Position numbers and translations under genes: made by a program. 64,000 nucleotides of DNA from positions 41,001 through 105,000 of the forward strand of contig JBBPEB010000006.1 in assembly GCA_039096225.1 (NCBI GenBank), given 5' to 3'. The notes under the pieces were generated by a model. The model ran no database searches, had not been told where the DNA came from, and saw only the letters and a program-made list of their open reading frames with translations. The stretch comes from Blastocystis sp. Blastoise (lineage: Eukaryota > Sar > Bigyra > Opalinata > Blastocystidae). Positions 1-11,000 of this stretch are shown here, in pieces (within the stretch, counting starts at the first letter, position 1; each line of letters opens with the position of its first letter).

Positions 1-251
1 ATATACCTATAAAATAAATAGATGTATAAAAAAAATTTTATTAAAAAGCTATTTATTTATTCTTGAGATTATTGTATAAAAATTAATATTAATAAACTTA
101 TAATAATATAATGGTTAGAAAACAATTAACAAAACTATTTTTTATAATTTATTAATAAAAAAAATAATATTAATATATTGAAAAAACTTTTCTCAATAAA
201 GAAAAGAAAAATATATATATAAAAATAGAAATCATAATTTATTATCCTATT
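1..251. other. 3' flank of the split BTB/TLDc gene, shared with the second copy
   Basis: No gene is seen here. The stretch from about 110 to 251 resembles 15330-15478: both contain a motif reading caattaacaaaac and a run reading tcaataaagaaaagaaaa just 3' of the TLDc stop. The duplication that produced the two BTB/TLDc copies therefore extends past the stop codon. Confidence 0.6.
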
Positions 252-1316
252 TTATGCTCTTCCCCAGACTTCATAATCTTCTACTTTATAATTATTTTGA
301 GAATTAGCATCATTAGTATTTACAAATAAAGATGATTTTTGAGGAGTATTCACTTCAGAATAAGAAGATGCTTTACAATAAGAATTAGTATTACTATGAC
401 ATTGATCAGATATATAGATATCAAAACCACTTCCAAATGTTGGACCATAAGAAGAACCGCAAATAATACCATAACTACTATAAGTATTATCATATTTAGT
501 AGGAGGAATACCATGTTCATTACTTAAAGTAAATAGAAATTCATTAGAATAAGATTTATTACCTATATAAATTATATCAATAAATCATGTAAAATAAATA
601 AACATACTATATGAACCAGATTCCCAATCTTGATCTGTATATCCTCCAAATATATTCATATGATTATTATGACCTATATGTTTGATTATAGTTACTGTTT
701 CTCCTTTATGATCACAATATTTATGAAATTCACTTAGAGAATAATAATGTTCACTTGCTCTATATATAATGATATAATATAATAAATTAATAAATACCTA
801 AATAGTAATTTCCATTTCTTTTCCTTACCTAACCAATTCACTAAAGGACTCTCCAATGATTTATTTAAAATAATACTACTTCCTTTAAACCATGCTTGCT
901 TCATTCCATCATTGACAATTTGTATTCCTTTATCACCAAAAATAAGGCACATTTCATTCTCCAAATTAATTCTACTAATATTTAGTATATCATCTTCTGT
1001 AGCAAAAAAAATATTATATTGAATATATTCATTGATATAATTAATATATTCAAAATTTATATTCATATACATTTCATTATTCTTCTTATCATAATCTACA
1101 TATCCATATCCATATTCATTAACAATCTTATTCCATAATCCATTAGTCTTTAAGTACTGTTTTAATCTGTCATCTTTCTTATCATTTATATAAAGAATAA
1201 CATCATCACCTTCTTTACATTCTTTGATATTACGATCTCTTCTATAGCGACTCTTAACAAATTCTTCAGGAATAGGTAAATTACAATATTCAAACATTCT
1301 TAATAAATCAATTTGA
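252..1316 (-). pseudogene. BTB-like/TLDc protein, C-terminal half (severed by hAT insertion)
   Basis: This is the 3' half of a minus-strand gene whose 5' half lies at 4440-4950. It begins inside the target duplication with D-L-L-R-M-F-E-Y-C-N-L-P-I-P, carries a middle region, and ends with a TLDc domain. TLDc hallmarks are a Gly-Gly-Tyr near a Trp-Glu, an E-F-L-F-T strand, a G-P-x-F-G turn and a terminal E-V-W-G-R-A before the stop at 252-254. TLDc domains (TLDc/OXR1/KCTD-TLDc families) are linked to oxidative-stress responses and V-ATPase binding; that role is inferred only. Two short introns are clear, 760-797 (38 nt) and 563-607 (45 nt), both GTAT...TATAG. Both restore alignment with the copy at 15.5 kb. 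Apart from the transposon the half is open. As it stands it lacks its own start, so the gene is probably dead. Confidence 0.82.
1309..1316. repeat. Left 8-bp target-site duplication of the hAT element
   Basis: The sequence CAATTTGA lies immediately left of the terminal TAGAGACTTG and is repeated exactly at 4440-4447. Eight-base duplications are diagnostic of hAT integration. Removing one copy and the element restores the reading frame of the BTB/TLDc gene. Confidence 0.93.
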
Positions 1317-4300
1317 TAGAGACTTGCAAAAAAATTCCCGTAAATATTTCGCAAATTGCACTTCTCTAATTGCACTTTTTTTTTGACAGATTTTTAAAAT
1401 TTTCTTTTGCTACATAAAGCCCTGGTCTGTGATCAAATAATATTAAGGACCATTTATATCATCATGAAATCAGTTAAAGCATCTATATGTGAAGAAGCCA
1501 TGTCTTTAGCTGACAAATATAGTTTATCAATTTGTGACATTATTGATATTTTAAATGAATCACAAAACAATAATGTATATATATTCATTCTTACTTTGTT
1601 CTTATTATATATCTATTATTATATTGATGTATAGACAGAAGCTAATGACTCATTTCCAAAAAATATTAATTATGCTTCATATTTAAATAGAACAAACCAT
1701 TTAGGAAGTATAACGAATCTTGCATATTTATATGTCATACCAAATAGTATTGAAATATGGGAAAAAAAAAACATGTAATGCAATGGGAACTTGTTTACTT
1801 TGTGGAAAGGAGATTAAGTGCAATAATAATGGTTCTCTTCAATCATCATCAATAGAAAATCATTTAATGTTCTTACACAACATGGAAAAAGGTATATTTC
1901 GAAAGTATGGAACGATTAATAACTTCTTTAATGGTTTTCAAGCAGAATCGTTATTAAACAAACATAAAGAAAGCATTTTAATGTACTGTAAGAAGCTAAA
2001 TTCAGATATTGAAAGTACTGATGAAGAAATTGTCTATTTAGGTTGTGAGAGAAGTCCAAAAAGACGTCAGATTGAAACGTTATCTACTCCTATATGTTCT
2101 GATAATAACACCGAATTACGATCTCTTGATGATTCTACTCAATCTCTTTATTCTTCTAATCTATCTATATCACGTTCATCATCTTCATATACAAAGGCTG
2201 AAGCACTACGTTTATTATTTATGTGTCAAAACAGATTATCTTTTCAAATTATGGAAAAACCAAATGCATCAGACTATTTAGATTTATTATCATATAGACG
2301 TGCTACAAAAATACTATCTTCAGTATCATGTGATTTATTTAAGCTATTTCAATCTAAACTGGAGTCTGCATTACACTATTGTTTATCTTCTGATATATGG
2401 TCGAGACATAATAGAAAGATAATTTCTTGGAATTACTATTATTATGATATTAGTGGATATCACAGTGGATTATATGCATTACTTCCTATTGATGCTTCTG
2501 ATTCTGAAAGTATACTTAAATCATTGAAATCTATTATTTCTCATCACAGTCCTATTGCAGTAACTACTGATAGAGGTACAGGATATACATCAGCATTATC
2601 TGGATCTAATTCGAGTATTCTCAAAATAGATTGCTTTTCTCACTTCCTTAATACTTTATATACTCATGGTATATCCAAAAAAAGTACTAAATCATTATTT
2701 GAATGTATTAGATCATTAATACGAGAAATTAGGAAGAAGTCTAATTTTGAATGTTTCAGTAATTGTATTGAGTCAATTACTGGTTCGAAGCCAATAAAGC
2801 CAACATTAGATTGCCCTACTCGATTCTATAGCATTCTTCAACCACTTGAATGGATATATAAATATGGTACATATGCAGTGTTATTCCTTAATCATTTGAA
2901 AAAGAAGAAAGCTTATGATATATCTATAATAACTGAGTTTGTTGCATTTATTCCATATATGTTTGCTCTGAACAAAAGCCATCTTATTCTTAGTTGTTTT
3001 TCATATCCTACTGCTCATTTAGTCTTACCCTTTATATCTTCCCTGAAAAATATTTTTGATCAAAATCCAAGCGATTACTTAGGATATGAAACAAAGCCAT
3101 TAGTTTGCATTAATGAATTTGTAAACAGTATTCGCAACGATTTGAATAAGATTGGAAAACCAAATTTCTATTATAATAAAAAGCAGCTGGATTTTTTGGC
3201 ATGTTCAAGTTCAATGTATATTTATCTAGATAAACTACTGGAATCTAACTGTTATAATGATGTAGATGATAGTTTTTACAATAGAGATATAAAAGAATGG
3301 AAATCTATATTTATTACATATCTATCAAAAGAGTGTCCAAATGATAAAAAGGAAATTGTTAATATCATTGACTCATTAAGTAATGGATGTAGGGGAATAG
3401 GAACAATCCCATCTATTTCAAAGATATTATCATGTTCAATTGAAAGAAGGGACTCTGAATATATTGGGTTGATAAAAGAAGCCATTGATTGCTTCTTTAT
3501 GTATGATATAGCAAATCATAAAGATTTTATGATTATGTATAAGAAGTCAACATTATTTAGTATTTCAATAACAAATAATGAGTTAGGTGGTGTTGGTAAT
3601 AAATATTTAAATAAAGCTATAATTGATGGTACTGTTTTAAATGACAGTAATGAAAATAGTTGTAATGAATATTATGAAGAAAGTGATTCAATGTGTGACT
3701 ACTTAAAGTGCTCACTTATATCATCTTCAGAAGAGTCCTGTGATGAATTTGTGAATAATAAATGTAGTTCTACTAATGATAGTTGTTATCTATTTTCTAT
3801 TTCAAAGAATTCCATATTTGAAACAGAAAAAACCTTTAGTGTACATTCTGATTTAATGAATTATTATTCATTTGAACTTTACTTCAATAAGAATTTCTAT
3901 AATAGTAAACTAATATTTTATTTATCAAAGTTTCTATCTCCTTCTGCAACAGAAATAGGAGATGAACGAATTTTTAATTATTGTGGTCTACTAGATAATG
4001 GGAAAAATACAAATATGAAAACAGAGAAGTTTTGCAACATTGTTTATGTTAATAAGAACTTCGAATCAGTTCAGATGTTGACCAAGAATAAAAAGAAATA
4101 GTAAATTCTGTATTTTCTTTTGCTAATATTAATATATGTATGCTTTTTAAATTCTATTATAATAACCATTTTTGTTATTCAATGTTAAAATAATTATAAA
4201 ATATTTTTTTTTATTTAAAAAGACTACATTTGCATGTGTTAATTCATCCAAAAAATGTGTAAGCGTTTCGGTTCTTTCTTTTATAATTCACTAGAAAACA

Positions 4301-4439
4301 CTTCTTTAGACTTATTTAGCAAGGTTTCACTTGAAAAAGCTTATTTAAACTACCCAATTGTGGCAAAAGTTGAAAAATTGCACTTTTTTTTTTATGACCC
4401 TAAAAATTGCACTTTTTACCAAGGAATGTCAAGTCTCTA
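1317..4439 (+). mobile_element. hAT-superfamily DNA transposon, 3123 bp, inserted in a BTB/TLDc gene
   Basis: The element is bounded by a perfect 10-bp terminal inverted repeat (TAGAGACTTG at 1317-1326 and its complement at 4430-4439). It is flanked by the 8-bp duplication CAATTTGA. The subterminal regions carry several copies of a motif reading AATTGCACTT followed by a T-run (near 1354-1380 and 4374-4415), likely transposase binding sites as in other hAT elements. It encodes one transposase on the plus strand. The exact duplication, intact inverted repeats and otherwise open host gene suggest a recent insertion. Confidence 0.93.
1464..4101 (+). CDS. hAT transposase (BED finger, RNase-H-like core, C-terminal dimerisation motif); one-base frameshift
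   Basis: A first exon (1464-1574) is followed by a GTATATATA...TATAG intron (1575-1634) and the main reading frame. The BED-type zinc finger shows Trp at about 1758, then C-x2-C in G-T-C-L-L-C-G-K and H-x4-H in E-N-H-L-M-F-L-H. The catalytic core shows T-T-D-R-G-T-G-Y (first Asp), C-F-S-H (C-x2-H) and P-T-R-F-Y-S. The hAT dimerisation and last catalytic Glu motif reads A-T-E-I-G-D-E-R-I-F-N-Y-C-G. The A-run at 1762-1771 holds ten A; nine would join exon 2 to the BED frame, so the copy may carry a one-base expansion, or this may be a base-calling error. Without that change, translation could start only at 1720 or later. The product would cut and paste the element in the nucleus. Confidence 0.88.
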
Positions 4440-4447
4440 CAATTTGA
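4440..4447. repeat. Right 8-bp target-site duplication of the hAT element
   Basis: This CAATTTGA follows the right inverted-repeat end directly and matches 1309-1316. On the minus strand it reads through codons for D-Q-I of the interrupted BTB/TLDc gene. Confidence 0.93.
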
Positions 4448-4950
4448 TCACCTAATTTCAATTTATCAATATTCACTTTCTTATTCATTAAAGAATCAAT
4501 TAATAAAGGAAAAAGTGTTTCATCATAAGGATAATCTAAATAAGCTTCACCATCAACAGTTTTTTTATCATCTTGACATTGTTCATATAAATATGTTCCT
4601 ACTAAACTATTTGTTACTCTTTTAGGAAGAGAATAAACTGGACCATTACTTGTAAATCGAATATAATCAATTCCGTTATCATTATTATTCATAGTAGAAT
4701 CATTTTCATTCAGAAAAGAAGATTCTTGGATAATTAATTTTGGATCATCACCATTCTTATCATTCATTCCTTCACAATTTCTTGTTAATCGATTCACTAA
4801 TTCATTCACGGACTCACCTGAATGAATACAGAAACTTATTGACTTACTTAAAATACCAATCAAATCACCAATCAGTCTTTCAAAATGAATTACATCCTTC
4901 TGAACATCACCCATCTTATTCGCATCAAATTCTACCTTCTCTTTCACCAT
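4440..4950 (-). pseudogene. BTB-like/TLDc protein, N-terminal half (severed by hAT insertion)
   Basis: The frame begins at M-V-K-E-K-V-E-F (4950). A Met three codons upstream is also possible, but the copy at 15.5-17.0 kb starts at M-I-K-E-D-V, which supports 4950. It has an N-terminal helical, possibly coiled segment. This is followed by a domain resembling BTB/T1: I-R-F-T-S-N-G-P-V-Y-S-L-P, then T-Y-L-Y-E-Q, then Y-L-D-Y and L-M-N-K-K-V-N-I-D. The frame reaches the target duplication with G-D-Q-I and then stops a few codons into transposon sequence. Joined across the duplication it continues in frame into the half at 252-1316. The BTB assignment rests on overall pattern and on similarity to the gene at 17.3 kb. 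Confidence 0.78.
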
Positions 4951-7900
4951 TCTTAACAATATAAGGAATAAAAGAATAATGAAAACTTTTTAAAAACTAT
5001 TTTTCTATCAAGCAAAGGAAAGAATTGCTCAAAAGTTATAGTTTTTTCTACGTTAAAGAATGACGAACTCATTTTTCTTATGTTTATTTGTTATTTTACA
5101 CTCCTCTTTTTTAATCAATTTTTGTGTCAGTATTTTACATATTCATATACAATTCATTTTTATATATTTTATTTTAGTTTTTATTTCATAAATATTATTT
5201 ATTTTATACTATTTATATTTCTTTTATTCAATCAAATCAATATGGATTCATTGATTCAGTTATAAACATACATAAAACACTTTTTATTGATTATTTGGTT
5301 ATGAAGAATAGTTTAATTCTCAATTTTGACTTTCATTTTGAATTTATGATGATATTATCTACTCATAATTAATTAAATAAGAAAATATATTCAATAACGA
5401 AGAGAAATGGTGATTTACTATGGATTCTAAGGATATTTCATACTGTAAACACTTTTTTCTAAGTATTTATGATCATTATTCACGAATAGCAACCAATTTA
5501 TTTCATTTTGAAGATAGAAAAAAATCGATATTAAATACACTCATCCATAATCAATCAATATTATTCATTCATTTGACTTATTAAGTATATTATTCATCAT
5601 TTTCATTTGATATTTTGATATTTTCTGACAATTCTAAACATTAAAGAAGCTAATTCACAGTAATAAAGCTAAAAGATAATATTAATTATCTTCATAAGCA
5701 TTTAACTACGCTGTAAATTCAATTAAAAGCACTTATTCTTCATTAAAACTTTGATTATCGAAATTAAATTACAACCAAAATCAAATTCTATATCATAAAT
5801 AATCTAGCGCAAACCTAAAATATCAGCACATATATTTTCATATGCTTATACATTAAAATAAGATCAAAATAACACAAAATGATAGACAATTTGAAATATT
5901 TTCATTATTTTTATTTATTACCTTGATATTTTATAATAATCGTAAATATTTTCATAAATCTCTTTTTTATCAATTCACGACTATTTTCATTTTATTACTT
6001 TTATTTGATAATTAATCGTGATTTCTAAAGATAATTTATTTTTTTATTTACTTACTTTATTACACATTTATTATTCGTTATTAGTGATAATTATCTATTG
6101 AAATATTTCTAATAATGATGATTGATAAGAAAATTGTTAAAATAACTTAAAATAACAACAAAATGGTGATTCTTTGTTCAATTAGCTATAGTAAGAAATC
6201 TATTGTTGTTTAATTATTAATCAGAATGTCCTGAATATTATAAACCAATATAAATCACTTCTAAATATCTTCTTTTATTTACATTTTGGTTTCAAATCTT
6301 CTTCATATGATTTATTTAAATATCAATTCATATTCAGTATTATTCAAATCTCTATAATTAACGTGAATCACTGATCTAAATCATGATTGTAGTATTTCTT
6401 TAGATAATCATTCCAATTATATCCTAAATCTGATATTTATTATACATCTTTTATATTCATGCTATTATTCTCTATTCATTCAATAAAAATTTGTTTTCTT
6501 CAATTTCAATATCCTTCTAGTTATTTCAAAAATCATTATTTTCTTCTATTTATATCTTCTAAGAATTCTTTACACAAAATATTTTATGTTCCTTATAATA
6601 ATTATGTAAATTAGTCAATTATCTCCATCCAAATAGCTATTATCAATTATTTTTTTACTATTTTCAACAACACATTATTCTCAATGATTCTTATATATAT
6701 TTACCCTATTCATTAATAAATTAAATATAATTATCTCTTAACAGACACTATTTCTTGATTATTTTCTTATTCTATAAATATGAATTAAATAATTAATAAA
6801 CTACCTGATTTATTATAATAACATATAAAAGAAATAGAATTATAACAATTTACCTATGTATTATGTATCTCAATTATATAATATATATAATGTATAACAT
6901 ATATTCAATATCTATAACATATATAACATTTTCTTTGATTACATACTATACTATATTTTATATCCTATTTATTAATATATTTAATTATACATATAATAAC
7001 AACTATTGGCGACTAAACAATTTAAAAAAGAAAAGTATAATTCAATAACCTATATAAATATCTAATTATCTCCATTTTATATAATTTCAAAAATACATTT
7101 TATGGATTTTTCTTGTATATTTCAGGTTTTTCACGGGTATAATAAAACACGAAAAATTATAATCTTACAAAAATAACTGGTAAAATTTTTTACAGGATAC
7201 ATTAAAAATTAATAATAAAACAATGCTAAAAAATTATATAATTATAAATATACATAATAATACATCAGCAAAGATTAATAAAATAGAAATACATAATAGT
7301 TATCAACATCTAATAATTAGCTTTTTTTCTTCATCTTTTGTTAAAAGTGATAATTACGAGAAATAATAGATCAAAATATTCAATCAACGAACTGCTACAA
7401 CTTAAAGACTCAACGGCAAAGAGAAAATGCTATATATAGTGGAAATATTTATTTACTAAAAACGAATATACACATTATAAAATAATATGAACACAATATT
7501 ACTACCATAATAGCTCAGATAGAGTATAATGATAGATTTCAATATGAATATAATAATATACAAAGAAAAATTTTAAAATAGACTTCTAATACCAATCTAG
7601 CAGTAAATAAAAGACGAAATACGCCAAAACCAAATCATAAATGAAGCAGCTCGATATCCTATCTACTACAGCGAACAATTATTTGGAACTATTTTCCCGG
7701 CATTTCAATAATTGCCAATTGCTAGTATTTTTTATTCTTTTATGACTACAGCATCACTAATAGAAATATTGAAATCAGTGATATATTACATATTACAGTT
7801 TTAATGAAGTAATGAAAAAATAATAAAAACTGAAAAAATACTATTTCGAGTTTTTAAAAAACTCTTTTTCTAAACCACTTTTTCGGAAGGTATAACTTTT

Positions 7901-8034
7901 ACAGAAAAATTATTTGCTGATTTCAAAAATTAGCCAATTGAAACTATTAACTAAACCATTCTACCTAATAGTCTATTTTGCATATATTTTTTTTGACAGA
8001 ATTCATTTTATTTATTCACTATAGATAATTAACT
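4951..8034. other. Intergenic, about 3.1 kb, no gene seen; 5' region of gene A at its right end
   Basis: Only short, low-complexity open frames rich in Ile, Tyr, Phe and Asn occur here. None has a recognisable motif or a splice pattern linking neighbours. The right 350 bases carry motifs shared with other loci, listed separately. Confidence 0.6.
7874..7965 (+). promoter_or_regulatory. Putative upstream control block of gene A
   Basis: The block holds ACCACTTTTTCGGAAG, a GAAAAATTATTTG stretch and a CCAAT-like AGCCAATTGAAAC, ending about 70 bases before the gene A start. The same elements recur in the same order at 40172-40260, and TTTTCGGA and AGCCAAT also occur upstream of gene C. A transcription-control role is inferred from conservation and position only. 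Confidence 0.4.
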
Positions 8035-11000
8035 ATGAACTCATTCATTGTTTGCTTATTTATTGCTTTAGGTATTTATGATAATATGATCCTATATAAC
8101 TGTTTTTATAGCTGTTGCTCAAACATGTACATCTCCCAAGATGACTGTCAACCTTAGAAGAACTTACAAGGGTTCTGCTACTCAAGAAGGTGTTCAGATT
8201 TGGCAAGGTAATTACCAAACTGGTACCTTAATTGGTGAATGGGATGGTAATGGAAAGGATTATACTGTTCAAACTTATTCTCTTTGCTTATCTTCTACTT
8301 TACATACCCTTGTTGCTACTGATGGGTATATATTATTATTTATATAAGCGTTTAATAATGTTTTTTATTTAAATAAATTTTATCAATATTTTTTATTTAG
8401 TGCTAAGAATGGTTGGACTGATGGTTCTATTTTTGAAATTGTTACTAGATCTGGTGTTGTTATTCTTAAGGGTACACTTGATAGTTATCAACAAAAATTA
8501 TTCACTTTCTATCGTATGTTTTTTTTAAAAACAAATTTTATTTTTAATTCACCAAATAATCTCCTTTTTCTTTAGCTGCTTTTACTATAAAATCTACTGA
8601 TTCTTGGAAATATTCTGCTGTCGCTCAAAGTGATAATCAATGGGCTGCTTCTGGTTTTGCTGATTCTACTTGGACTTCTTACGCTCCTGGTGCTTTCCCT
8701 GAAGTTTCTTCTATTACTAGATATTTCCGTACTACTGCTACTGTTCCTTCTAATAAGAATAGTTTTGCTCTTGTAGATTGTGGTGTTTTTACTAAAGATG
8801 GTGTTGCTATTTATATTAATGGTCAAGAAGTATATCGTCGTAATATTCCTACTGGTGCTTCTGGTAGTACTCCTGCTACTACTGTTGATGCTGTATCTGC
8901 TTACAGACGTGTCACTTTCCCAGTTACTTCTTCTTTCCTTTCTGGTTCTACTGTTACTATGGCTGTTGAAGTTCATGGTGCTTCTGCTACTCCTGTTGCT
9001 GAAGATTTTAAGGGTATTTTAGTCTTTGTCTATGGTCCTACTGTTGCTCGTAATATCGATTATACTACTAATGCTGAAAGACCTGCTGATTATGCTCCAG
9101 AACCTGTTGCTAATGCTTTTGATGGTGATATTCAAACTAAATGGTTTATTAACCCTCTTCCTATTTGGGGTGAAATGAGATTCAATAATGGTAGAAGAGA
9201 ATGGATTAATAGATATTCTATTACTCCTGGTAATTATGATGTTAATCGTAGACCTACTTCTTGGAAAATCTTTGGTTCTAATGATGGTACTAATTATGAT
9301 CTTCTTGATTCTAGATCAAATAACAATTGGGAAGGTTGGAGACTTGGTGTTACTTTTGAAATGAATACTAATCAAAAATCATATGAAATTTATAGAATTC
9401 AAATTTTAACTTCTGGTGATTTTTATTGTGAGGTTGCTGAAATTCAGTTCTATGCTACTACTAATGCTTATGAAACTCCTTCTCTTTCTTATGGTACTAC
9501 TACCGTAAGTCTTATTGCTAATATGGATAGTAAACAATTAACTCCTACTCAAAATGGTTTCCAAAATTTTATTATTACTCCTTCTCTTCCTGCTGATGTA
9601 GGTGCTACTTTTGATCCTGTTACTGGTGCTATTACTCTTATTCCTACTGCTGTTATTACTGCTACTCAATATCAAATTACTGCTTCTCATGTTGTTACTG
9701 GACAAAGCTATACTACTACTGTTATTATTAGTGCTACTCTTTGTCTTTCTCCTAATATTCGTTTCAATTTATTCCAACGTGTTGGTAAGGCTGGTACTAC
9801 TTCTGGTGATGCTGAAACTGTTTCTGTCTTCAATTCTGCTGGTACTCAAATTTTCACTTCATCTCTTAGACCTACTGATTATACTGATTATAATGAAAAA
9901 ACCTATAAATTCTGTCAAGCACCTGGTATTTATGTTTTTAAATTAACTGCTGCTACTTCTGCTGGTTTCTCTACTGCTTCTTATGTTTCTGTTGATATTT
10001 ACAGAGCTGATGGTTCTAAATTAGTTGCTTCTAGAAGAAAACTTCTTAATAAGAGTAGTGATTCTTTCAATGAAGATATTTCTTTCAATTTACCTACATC
10101 TACTAAGATTTTAACTGGTGTTACTTCTATTCCTGCTGGTTGGAATACTCTTTCTTTTGCTGATTCTGCTTGGGCTACTTATGTTAGTGAACCTGCTATG
10201 ACATCGACTAGTAGAATTGTTCTTGTTAGAAGTATTTTTACTGTTACTCCTTCTGCTGATACTCAAGGTTGGGAACTTAATTATAGAACTAATGCTGGTA
10301 CTATTGTTTATTTAGATGGTACAGAAATTATTCGTTTCCAAACTACTGAACCTGCTGGTACTACTCTTTCTACTACTTCTACTGCTAGTGCTAGTGACTA
10401 TTCTTATGTTTGGAGAACTTTAACTGGTGTTATGTCTCAATTAACTTCTGGTTCTCATGTTTTCAGTATTGCTATGATTGCTAAATATGATTCTTTTGCT
10501 ACTGATCCTATTAGTTATGATTGTTTCCTTCGTTTCTTAGCTGATTCTAATACTAATTCTAGAACATGGAATATGGATAGCAAGCAATCTTCTGTTGTTT
10601 GGGATGATTCTAAAGCTGGCAAATTATTTGATTCTAATTATATTACTCGTTTTGCTACTTGGTTTAGAGCTTCTAATCCTGCTCCTCAATGGGGTGCTGG
10701 TAAGCTTTGGAGTTGGTCTTTTGAAGTATTTAATAAATATTGTATTGTAAGTGGTTGGGATGCTCCTCAACATGATCCTAAGAAAATTACTCTTTCTGCT
10801 TCTACTGGTAGTTGGGATGAAATTGCTTTTGATGTTCTCGATACTCAAGAAAATATTGTATTTAATGGAAGATCTCAACGTATTTGTTTCTATATGCCTA
10901 CTGTTACTAAAGCTTATAATATTTTCAAGATTTCTACTCTTGAAACTAATGTTGCTCCTCCTGATAATGATAGATTTTATCTTGCTGAATTAGAATTCTA

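Noticed and set aside
5080-7048. Small open frames in the 4.95-8.0 kb spacer
   Set aside because: Only Ile, Tyr, Phe and Asn-rich low-complexity sequence, with no start context, motif or splice partner.
8572-8976. Ser/Arg/Thr-rich minus-strand frame opposite gene A
   Set aside because: It mirrors the GCT/ACT/GGT codon bias of gene A. The same holds for the Leu-rich plus frames there and the Ser/Arg-rich or Leu-rich frames around gene B.
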